Below, piece by piece: positions 17,760 to 28,800 of a stretch of 48,883 nt of DNA. This DNA is from Bacteroidales bacterium UBA5833 (GTDB lineage Bacteria; Bacteroidota; Bacteroidia; Bacteroidales; Lentimicrobiaceae), in NCBI GenBank assembly GCA_002433025.1, contig DJGZ01000025.1:540-49422 (forward strand). The letters run 5' to 3'. The notes beneath the pieces are model-generated. The model did no database searches. It saw only the letters and a program-made list of their open reading frames with translations, and was not told the origin of the DNA. Within the stretch, counting starts at the first letter, position 1; every line of letters starts with the position of its first letter. The translations under genes were made by a program, and so were the position numbers.

Positions 17760-19059
17760 CACTAGTGTCCACTAAAAGTTAATCGACGTTCTTTGAAATC
17801 CTTGTAATCCTTGCCTTTCAGCTCATTTTACCTGCGTGACGATTTGAATTGGTATGTTCGTGGAGTAATAAACTTCACGACTATGAACACTGGCAAATAT
17901 GTTTTTGCACAATTAACTGAGTTCTTACCACAACGGGTCTTCGATGGAATAGTTACGACTTATACTGGCAATAAATACGTCAAGCATTTTACATGTTGGA
18001 ACCAATTGCTTTGTATGGTTTTTGGCCAGATCACTAATCGGGAAAGTCTCCGGGATTTAATCGTAATACTTGAAGCTCATTACCAAAAATACTATCATCT
18101 TGGATTTGGCAAAAGCGTAACCAGAAGTAATCTTGCAAAAGCAAACGAAAAGCGTAACAGTAAAATTTTCGAAGATTATGCTTATCATATGATCGACATT
18201 GCCCGTCGCAAATGCGCCAATGATGACTTTGAGATCAAAGGAAAGGTTTACGCATTCGACTTCACAACAATAGATTTGTGCCTAAACATATTTTGGTGGG
18301 CCAAGTTCCGTAAAGCCAAAGCAGGTATAAAGCTGCATACGCTATACGATGTTGTTAAACAGATCCCGGCATTCATCCACATAACACCTGCGACGGTTAA
18401 TGATGTAAACGCAATGGATGTCATACCCTATGAAAAAGGTGCCTATTATGTTTTTGACAGAGGATACGTCGATTACACGCGATTATACAAAATCGATCAA
18501 CTATCAGCCTTTTTCGTCGTTCGTGCCAAATCCAACCTGAAGTTTCGCAGAATGTACTCCAATAAGGTTGATGAAAAGACAGGTGTACAGTGCGATCAAA
18601 TCGATAAGTTAACAGGTTTCTATGTTTCAAAAGAGTATCCTGACAAAATACGGAGAGTCAAATTCTAAGATGAAGAAACCAAGCGAACCTTCATTTATCT
18701 GACCAACAATATGGAATTATTAGCTAAATAAATCGCATTACTTTATAAAAATCGCTGGCAGGTGGAGTTATTTTTTAAACGGATAAAGCAGCATTTAAAG
18801 ATCAAGTCCTTTTGGGGAACTACTGAAAATGCAGTCCGAATCCAGGTTTTTTCGGCAATCATTGCATATTGCCTCGTTTCAATAGCTGGCCGAGAACTGA
18901 AAAGTAACCGCTCAACCTACGAAATATTACAAGTTCTTGGGATTTCTCTACTGGACAAAACGCCTGTAAAAGAGCTACTTGCAAATTTGGATTACAATAA
19001 TGTCAAAGAACGAGATTATAATCAATTGATTTTCAATCTAATTTAAGTGGACAGTAGTG
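17760..19059 (+). mobile_element. IS4-family insertion sequence, inactive
   Basis: The element is 1300 bp with imperfect 18-bp terminal inverted repeats. The left end is CACTAGTGTCCACTAAAA (17760-17777). The complement of the right end (19042-19059) is CACTACTGTCCACTTAAA, with two differences. It is bracketed by a 9-bp target duplication, AATTCTCTA. The single transposase frame inside carries two premature stops, so the copy should not move by itself. The intact ends and duplication mean insertion is fairly recent, or that the ends could be mobilised in trans. Confidence 0.92.
17883..19046 (+). pseudogene. IS4-family transposase (DUF4372 plus DDE domain) with two in-frame stops
   Basis: The frame reads from ATG 17883 to TAA 19044-19046, interrupted by TAA at 18666-18668 and TAA at 18729-18731. 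Reading resumes in the same frame after both stops, so there is no frameshift. The N-terminal 70 residues resemble DUF4372 (FTCWNQLLCMVFGQ, RESLRDL). Catalytic parts are FDFTTIDL (first Asp), FDRGYVD (second Asp) and YKNRWQVELFFKRIK, a perfect Y-2-R-3-E-6-K signature of IS4 transposases, which lies after both stops. Any truncated product would lack the catalytic Glu. Confidence 0.93.
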
Positions 19060-19068
19060 AATTCTCTA
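19060..19068. repeat. Target-site duplication, right copy
   Basis: This is an exact second copy of AATTCTCTA (17751-17759), directly after the right inverted repeat of the IS element. Confidence 0.85.
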
Positions 19069-19233
19069 AGGAAGTTGGCCTCCAAGGATTTGGGGGCGTT
19101 AGAAACCCTGTTACCTGAGCTGTTTATTTATAACTGCAGCTCCATTAACATCAACTCAACCAAGCTTACAAGAAAGAAATGTTTGCTAAGCTATGAATAT
19201 GAAGAAAAGGAATTGTATTTACCGGAGAAATAG
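19066..19233 (+). pseudogene. Decayed LytTR-domain fragment
   Basis: This stretch reads as LGALETLLPELFI, then INSTKLTRKKCLL and YEEKELYLPEK, and stops at 19231. It aligns with the C-terminal LytTR part of the intact regulator upstream (LGAVEALLPEQFI, INSTWLTKLS, NEEKEFSVPEK). It is clearly a diverged second copy of the same domain with no start, no receiver and no upstream half. The IS element lies immediately before it. Whether the insertion cut a complete gene or landed next to an existing remnant cannot be told: the 5 prime part is not found left of the IS. Confidence 0.8.
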
Positions 19234-19248
19234 GTAGCAGCTTTTAAA

Positions 19249-19380
19249 ATGAGTTTTAGAAAAAAATGGGAATCAATACCAGTTACATCAAGAATTTTAG
19301 AGTCTGAAAAAGATAAAGGTTTTATTAATGGAAAATTTTGGGAATATCGTATTGGCAACTTACCTTTTTTTACAAAATGA
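19249..19380 (+). CDS. Short ORF of unknown status, 43 codons
   Basis: The frame starts with ATG 19249 and stops at TGA 19378-19380. It contains WESIPVTSRILE and FWEYRIGNLPFF. It follows the decayed LytTR fragment and may itself be a remnant. I recognise no family. No promoter element is seen. Confidence 0.2.
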   Translation: MSFRKKWESIPVTSRILESEKDKGFINGKFWEYRIGNLPFFTK

Positions 19381-19742
19381 GGTTACTTAAGTGTAAATAA
19401 TAGTATTTAATACAATAATCTAGCACTATTATTAAAATACGCCATATGTTCATTAATATTGAATGATTATTTGAATATCGGCCTTTTGCTGTTACTCTTT
19501 TGATGTGTTTAACATGATCCAAATCATGACGCTGCATTAAAATAGTGGGAATCTTTTTTGAAGGTTAATTCGTTCAATATTTATTGTTGCATAATATCCT
19601 TACCCGGATTATTATCACCTACTCTTATTAAACTAACTCCAATGAAAATAGATTCTTAAGATCTGGGCTGATCATAGCAAGATGCTTGGTAAAAATAATC
19701 GGCACAACAAGTTGAAAGTATTTCTATTTAAATTGAGGGTGG
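19381..19742. other. AT-rich intergenic region
   Basis: No gene or strong repeat is seen in the stretch before the promoter of the giant gene. Short palindromic words such as ATGATCCAAATCAT (19514-19527) are present without further context. Confidence 0.4.
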
Positions 19743-19750
19743 TATTTTTG
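19743..19750 (+). promoter_or_regulatory. -7 element for the giant secreted protein gene
   Basis: TATTTTTG matches TAnnTTTG exactly and lies 80 bp upstream of the ATG. A TTG is present about 30 bp further upstream, longer than the usual spacing. Confidence 0.5.
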
Positions 19751-19830
19751 GACGAATAGTAAAAATTAGAAACCTGAAATTTCAATTAATCCTTTTTAAG
19801 GCCTGCAATCAAACATTAATTGATACTATA

Positions 19831-22800
19831 ATGAAGAAGATTTTATTGATCAGAATGATTGGTTTGTCAACTTTTATATTATTGACAATATCTGGAAGAA
19901 CACAGGATGAGCCAGTTCACCCAACGATTATAGGTACAGGTGTTTATTTAGGTGAGACGCCTCCATTAATTGATATTCCTCCACTAACACAAGATCAAAT
20001 TGAGGTCATGAAACAAATGGCTTTGGAAAGGGCTGCAAAAAAAAAGATTGAAACTCGAATGTATCCATATTCAGAAACAGCCCTTCCTTATGGATCTGAT
20101 GAAGCATGGCAGAAAACAATGGGAAAATCAGCTGGCTCTCGAGCACCAGAAATAAATTTTGAAGGACAAACCTCTTGGTATGATCCACCTGATTGTAATG
20201 GTGCTTCAGGACCAAATCATTTTGTTCAAACTGTAAATCTTACGTATGCAATCTATGATAAGATGGGAGCATTATTGGCCGGTCCAACAGCCATTAATAC
20301 TTTATTTACAGGATTGCCTGGATCCCAATATAATGATGGAGATCCTATTGTGCTTTATGATGAATTAGCCGATCGGTGGCTGATAGCAGAGTTTAGCAAA
20401 AGTGGATCAAATGATTATATGTTGATTGCTGTTTCCTCAACAAGTAATCCCACTGAAACTTGGTATAAATATTCATTTGATGTCGATGACATGCCAGATT
20501 ATCCAAAATTTGGAGTTTGGCAGGATGGGTATTACATGGGAGTTAATAATAATTTAGGTGAGGATACATATGTATTCCAGCGATCAGTAATGTTAACTGG
20601 AGGGACAACTCCCCAAATGGTTGGATTTAATAACTTATGGAGGCCTGGATGGACTGGTCTAAGTTTCAGGTGTGTCCCTCCGGTAGATAACGATGGTCAA
20701 GCAGCTCCAGATGGAGCACCGGGTATGTTTATTGCTTTTAATGATGATGCATGGCTGGGGTCTGATCAATTATGGTTATATGAATTAGATGTTGACTGGT
20801 CAACCCCATCAAATTCAACATTTCAAAGAATACAGCAATTGGGCGTTACTTCATTTGACAGCAATTTCGGTATTAGTTGGGACAACATCACTCAGCCAAA
20901 TTCGCAAAAACTTGATGCTGTACCTCAAGTTATTATGAATGTACCACAATACAGAAATTTTGGAACGTATCAGTCTATTATCTGCTGTCATACTGTTGAT
21001 GTTGACGCAACAAATCATGCCGGAATTCGTTGGTATGAATTGAGAAAGACAGCAGGAAGTTCTGTCTGGATAATTCGTCAACAGGGGACTTATGCTCCTG
21101 ATGAGAAATCAAGATGGATGGGAAGTATTATGCTGAATGGAAATGCTCAAATAGCCTTAGGGTACTCCATTTCCAGTTCAACTACCTATCCTGGTATTCG
21201 ATATTGTGGTCAATCTACCAGTGCTTATAATAGCGCAAACGGAATAATGGATATCCCGGAAGATATTATTCACGCCGGATCCTTTGCACAAATTACAGAG
21301 AACCGTTGGGGGGATTATGCCCTTATGTCTGTTGATCCAATAGATGATAGAACATTTTGGTTTACAAGTGAATATGTCAAAAGTGGAGGCCGGCAAAAAG
21401 GAACTAAAATAGCCTCTTTTAAATTCTATCCTGATTTATCAATAATAAATCAATCCATTAGTCCGAATTCAGTGGCACCAGGATCTACAATTACAGCAAT
21501 ATGCACTATTAAAAACTTAGGGCCTGGAAACGATGAAACAGGAAGTATTTTAAGATATTATTTATCAAATGATCAAACACATGATAATGGTGATCAACTT
21601 CTTTACTCATATGCTATTCAATCACTGTCAGCAAATACACAAACGATTAAGTCTGTTAACTTAACAATTCCATCAAATGCTTCATTGGGAAACCAATACA
21701 TCTTGTTTTACATCGATCCGGAAAACCTGGTTGAAGAAGGGGATGAGAATAATAATATGGTTACTCAACCTTTGACAATAATAGCATATGATCATGATTA
21801 TTCAATAACAAATGTTAGTTTCTTACCCACAAATCCAATTCAAGGTCAAACGGTCACTGTGAATGCTACCTTGAAGAATGTTGGACTAAATACAGAAGCC
21901 TCTGGGCAGCAAGTTAAATTTTTTGTGGATGGTGCTTTTAATAACTCCACAACAACCATTCCCAGCCTGGCACCAAATGCAACCACTCCGGTAAATTTCA
22001 GCTGGATAGCTACCAATGGAGCTCATAACTTAAAAGTTCAAAGTTTCTTAAATGGTGATCAGAATCCAATAAATGATTACAAGGAAATTCCAATATATGT
22101 TGGTGTAGTTGGAAACTTGATAATTGATGGAGCTACAAATCCGGTTAAGAATTTGGCTCTTAGCCCCGCAACTTATAGTGACTTGACACTGCAATTACAA
22201 AATACCGGTTCTGCTGCTATTAATGGGACGGTAACAAGGGGGGGGGCTCAAAGTGCCTGGGTCACCCTGACCAGTGGAACAACTTTTTCATTAAATCCAA
22301 TGCAAACCTCCTCTTATAATTATAGAGTTACCATCCCATCGGGAACGGCAATAGGAAATTACAATGCCACTATTACTTTTAACTACAATGGAGGGAGTAA
22401 TGTTGTTACTTTAAATATTAGTGTTGTTCAATATAGTCCTGGAAACTATGAACACAATTTTACAACTTCAAACACCTTAATTAATGGGAGTGTTCAAAGC
22501 ACAACAATTTTAACGCATTATTACAATAATCTCAATTTCTTCAATCTTGATAATGATCCGGCAACCAATTATCCAACATCGCTTGATAATACAAAAACCT
22601 TGACTACTGATGAGTACAATCGAGTTAACGCTTCAAATTGGACTATTTCTTCTGCTGTTGAACTGGAATCCTGGGGAACTACTTCTCATTTGGATATGAG
22701 AATTCCGGAAACTAGTTTTACAAATCAGGTCAGCAATACAACATATAATATCAACATAAATACAATTGAAAAATTAAGCAATGGACTAAATACATTCAGG

Positions 22801-25800
22801 CTTGCACTCGACAATTTTGTACAGAATGCTGGAGATGTAACATGGGATATTGGTAACTCTCAGGTGTCTTTACGTTTTTCTCAGGCTGCATGGGCCTCAA
22901 GCCATAATATACCTCAAACCACGTATAATCAAATGCAAGCAGGCCTTGATTATTGCAGGTTATACTTTGATGTGGTTTCTGTCAATGCAGCAGGAGATAT
23001 TTTGCTATTTAATAATGGGAAGCAAGTTGACTATGAAGCTGTTTCAAACACAGGAAATAATCGATACTTTACATTATCATCAAATGAGTTTTTTACAAAT
23101 AATTATTTTAATATCAAGGGAGATGCTAGTGACAATACTAGAGTAACCATTAGTAATATCAGACTGGTCATACACTACTTTATGGGTGATCCTAACCTTG
23201 TCTGCACGAAAACTTTAAATTTAAATAGTTCAGAGATTAACCAGAATGTAACGGTTAATTTATCTTTTCAAAATATTGGAACCAACATTGCAGATGAACC
23301 ATTTTATAATGATTCACCTTTGCCATCCGGACTTACCTTGGTTTCTGGTTCACTTTCAGGAGACCCTGGGGATGTGGATCCTGGGCTTACTGAAACGACC
23401 AGCTATATAATTAAAGGATCAGCTGTTGGTAATTATACTTTTGGTGCTACAAATGTAGTTTATGAAAATCCCAGTGGTAGTCAATTTTCCTCAACATTCA
23501 ATGCGGTTAATTTGACGGTTAACGGCGGAAATCTTGTATTAAATGGGCAGCTTGATAATTCGACCATTGGAATTGGCGGGCAAATAAATATTTCTACATC
23601 TGTTGTCGGCAGTATATTAAATAATAACGTTAGCGATGCACAGGTCTTATGCACAATATTTAAACCTGACAATACACAAATTCAATTTTACTTACTTTAC
23701 AACCAGGCTTCGCAGTTATATACTGGAACTTACAACCAGACTGATCTTTACGGATCATATCAGATTGGTATATCAGCCGTAAGACAATTTTACAATGATG
23801 GGATCCTAACGCCTGAACTAACTTTTGAGGTTATTGATCAAAGCATTTATTTAATTCCAGATTTCACTGCCGATAACATATCAGGGAATGCCCCTTTCGC
23901 TGTATATTTTACAGATTTTTCGTTTGCTCAGAATACAACCATTACGAGTTGGTACTGGAATTTTGGAGATGGGTCAAATAGCATTTTACAAAACCCTCAG
24001 CATATTTTCGAAAATCCTGGTTCTTATAGTATCACCTTAACTATTTCCGATGGTACAATAACTGAGAGTATTTCCAAACAAAATTATATAACAGTTAATG
24101 GGCCTCCAATTATAACAATTAATCCATCAACACTCTCGTTTGGAAGTATTACTGTGGGATCCAGTTCAGTTTCACAGTCATATACAGTAGCCGGAAGCAA
24201 TCTTACGACATCCATCACGGTAAACGCACCAACAGGATTCGCAGTATCAGACGCCAGTACCGGCCCCTGGACAAGCACTATCACTCTACCGCAGACTGGA
24301 GGGAATGTAAATACAACGGTTTATGCACGTTTCAGCCCAACAGTTGCAACTGCCTATTCAGGTAATATAACCAATGCCAGCGCAGGTGCAACAACTCAGA
24401 ATGTGATGGTTAATGGGACAGGTATAGACCCTTGCCCGGTAAGTATAATGATTGCTCCCTCCGCCAACCCGGTTTGTTCAGGGACTTCAGTTACTTTCAC
24501 CGCAACTCCTACCAATGGAGGCGCCTCACCAACCTATCAATGGAAGCGAAATGGGACAAATGTGGGGACAAACAGTCCGACTTATGTCCTTTCTCCGAAT
24601 AACAATGATTTGATTACCTGTGTATTAACTTCCGATTTGAGTTGTGCAACAGGAAACCCGGCCACATCGAATGCTATTACAATGACGGTTAATCCTTTGT
24701 TACCTGTCAGTGTGGTGATAACCGCTTCGGCCAACCTGGTTTGCTCAGGTACTTCGGTTACTTTCACCGCAACTCCGACAAATGGTGGCACTTCTCCAGT
24801 TTATCAATGGAAGCGAAATGGTACAAATATGGGAACGAATAGTCCGACTTATATCCTTTCTCCAAACAATAATGATGTGATTACCTGTGTATTAACTTCC
24901 GATTTGAGTTGTCCAACAGGAAACCCGGCCACGTCAAATATAATAACAATGACGGTTAATCCTCAACCATCGCAACCTGGTGCCATCACAGGTAATACCA
25001 GTCCAGGTCAGGGAACAATCGAAATCTACAGCATTTTACCTGTTGCCGGGGCGAACACATATACCTGGACTTTGCCAATTGGCTGGAGCGGTAGCTCAAC
25101 TACAAATTCAATAACCGCAACTGTTGGGGCAAATAGCGGCACAATTTCAGTTACGGCCACCAATGCTTGTGGAACCAGTCCTGCCAGCACACTTAATGTT
25201 AATGTTACCGGCACTCCGACAATAATTGTTTCACCGCAGACTTTAGCATTTGGTAATGTGATTTTAGGATCAGATTCACCTGCTCAATCGTACAATGTTC
25301 AGGGAAGCAACCTGACAACCGATATTTTAGTTACTGCTCCGGCAGGTTTTTCAGTATCATTAAGCGAAACCGGCCCATGGACCGGATCACTTCCACTTTC
25401 GATGACGGAAGGTATAGTCAATGCAATTGTTTTTGTCCGTTTCAGTCCAACCGTAGCAACTGCCTATTCAGGTAATATAACCAATGCCAGTGCTGGCGCA
25501 ACAACTCAGAATGTTGCTGTTTCCGGCACCGGAACGGAAGTCGGGGAACCTACTATTACCGTTGATCCCCCGCTACTTTCTCAAACATTAACCTTTACCG
25601 GAAATTGCCCTCCGGCACAAACCTATACTGTTTCGGCAAGCAATTTGATTGAAGATTTGACCATTTATGTTCATCCTGAAGTTGGAAATGCAGAGATATC
25701 GCTGACAGGAGAAGAAGGCGATTATCATCTTACACTTACACTTGTGCCGGAAAATGGAGCAATTCCTCCCACAGTAATTTATGTCCGAAATTGTCCGTTT

Positions 25801-28800
25801 GATTATGCATTAACCGATTATTATTCAGCAATTCTCAACTCCAGTTCCGGTATAACTCAATTTGTGGATGTATATACATATCCGGTTTCAGGTAACGCTC
25901 CGATTACTACAATTGCCAATGTAACTGCTGAACCCGGAGAATTGGTGAATGTGCCTGTAACCGTTTCCGATTTTAATTATTTAGGTCAGGTTCAGTATAT
26001 TATTGAATTTGATCCAACGGTCTTAACATTCCAGGATCTGGCAAATATATATGCACCATACAATAATTGGACGACTGTTCAGCCCGTTAACTCAAACCTT
26101 GCGCAATTATACATCAACCTCGAATATCAAAGTGATTTATGGATGACCATTCCTGATAATGAAAAGCTGTTTGATCTTGTATTTTTATATGCCGGTGGCT
26201 CTTCCTCCCTGAACTTTGGTGATTGCTCGTTTTATGACTCCTGGAATCACCTGCTGAATGATGAACCGGCTTCAACTTATTATGTAAGTGGCTCCGTTAG
26301 TCAGGCTATCCCCCCTCCGGTTATTACAAATTCTGTAAATGGGATCATCAATGAGTACTATTCACAAATGAATACTCCTGCAACTTCCTATCAGGTGGTT
26401 GCGTCCAATCTGACCGGCGACCTTACTATACAGGCTTTTTCGTCAAGTCCAACTCCGGAAAATTGTCAGATTGAAGTTTCCCTGTTTCCAGATCAGGGAT
26501 TCGACACTCAACTCATCTTAAGTCCCAATAACGGGGTCATTAATACGACAATCTTTGTCAAGCCGGCGTGTACTGACGTTCCTGTATTCTGCATGGGTTC
26601 AATTATACAGAGTAGTGAAGGCGCTGTGTCCGACATAATATATGTGACCATTGAGAATGAATACTGGATTCAGTATGCACCTGTAGTAACCATTCATGAG
26701 GTTATGGCGACTCCGGGAACTACTGTTTATGTACCGATGACCGGAGTTAATTTTAACAGTGTAGGTGTTGCTGAGTATTATATTGATTACGATCCCGAAG
26801 TGCTGTCCTACTCTGGACTCGAGAATATCCATCCAAGTTTACCATATTACTTCATCTGCAATAATTGCCCCGATCCAAATAATTGTTGCAATGGCATGAT
26901 TGATTATATGCTTTCATATGTTTCAATTATCAATCCTGACATTAACAGATTGTATATCAAAGTCAAATGGGAAGTCAATCATTTCAATGTACCTGATGGA
27001 GAAAAAGTCTTCGATATAGTTTTTAACTATTCAGCGGGCTATTCTGATTTGATATTTACAGGAGGATCTTATGCTTATTCCGGGAATATGGGTCCATATG
27101 ATCCCGAAATCATAAATGAACCCTTCGAAGATTATTATTTCAATGGTTCTGTTAGTCAGGCCAATCCTCCTACCATTTATGTTTCTGTTGATACGCTGGT
27201 TTTTCAGGATGTGTTTTACAACACAACATCACCTCCGCTGAGATATATGGTATCAGGTATTAACCTTACAGCCGACCTGGAAATAGATGCTGTTTCTGAT
27301 GCTTCCGACTTTCCTTGCTTGGAAATTTCCCGGTTTAATGAATCGGGCTATGCAAATTCACTTTCAATTCCTCAAGTAAATGGGACAGTTGAAAATACTG
27401 AAATTTATGTGAAATGGAGTGCCGGAGGGGCTTGCTATATCTATCCATACAGTGCTGTCTTGAATTCAAGTACCGGTGCTCCTTCTAAACCTGTTTTAAT
27501 CCTGGAGGGATCCAGTGGTCCTCAGGTACAAGATGCTCCCACAATTATCATCGGAGATGTCGGAGCCGATCCGGGCAGTCTGGTTATTGTTCCGGTCACC
27601 GTCCGGAATTTCAGCTTCCTGAGAAATTTAACGCTGGTTATTGATTACAACCCACAGGTTATTACTTTTCAGAACTGCCTCTGTAACATCGATCCATATT
27701 ATACATTGAATACAATTCAAGTGTCTCCTGAACTTTATCGTTTGCAAATTAGTATTCAAAGCTGGAACTTTGATCAGACATTGAACCTGCCCGATTTCAG
27801 TAAACTTCTTGATCTTGAATTTTTATACATCTCAGGATCAACCTCATTAACACTTAGTCCGGAAAGTTACTTTACAGGCCAAAACAATCAGGTCCTTAAT
27901 GATGAGCCTTATTCAGCACATTATTTTAACGGTTCTGTTGGTCCCTTCACGAAAAATATAAACCTGACAATTTGTTTGGAAGGACTTTATAATGAAGCTA
28001 CCGGCTTCATGAATAAAGCTCAGCATGAAAGCGGAAATATGTTTCCCGGAACTATTGCAGACAGAATTACTGTTAAACTTGCAAAATCAACATTCCCATA
28101 CAATTTTATTTCGGTTTATGAAAATCTGGAGCTAAACCAGGATAAAACCTGTACTTTGCAACTCCCCGCCAATATGGACGATGAGTATTACCTGGTTATC
28201 AATCACCGAAACAGCATTGAAACATGGTCTGCCAATCCGGTTGCGTTCGGAAGTGATAATGTTTATTACAGCTTTACGCAGGATCCGCAATTCTCTTATA
28301 ACAGCAATGTCAAGCTATTGGGAAATTCCTGGTGTATATACGGAGGTGATGTCAATCAGGACGATGTGATTGATACAGGGGATATGACTCCTGTTGACAA
28401 TGATGCTTCCACATTCGCTACAGGTTACCTTTCAACCGATGTAAATGGTGATGGTGTTATTGACACGGGCGATATGACGATAGTTGACAACAATACCAGT
28501 GGTTTTATCAGTGCTTCCTATCCGCTTGTCCCACCGACTGCCGTTGTGGAAACAACACAAATTACACCGCTATCAGGAAACTCGGTTATCTGCAGCGGAA
28601 ATGTTACTTATCAGGGCTCTACGATGGTAACTCAACGCGGAGTTTGCTGGAGTACTTCGCCCGAACCGGATTTTTATGACAATCACGCATCCAATGGAAT
28701 TGGTCTGGGCACTTACAACTGCCAGATCAATGGATTGACTCCCGATACACAATACTATTTCAGGGCTTATGCCTACAATGGGACCGGGTTTTCATATGGC

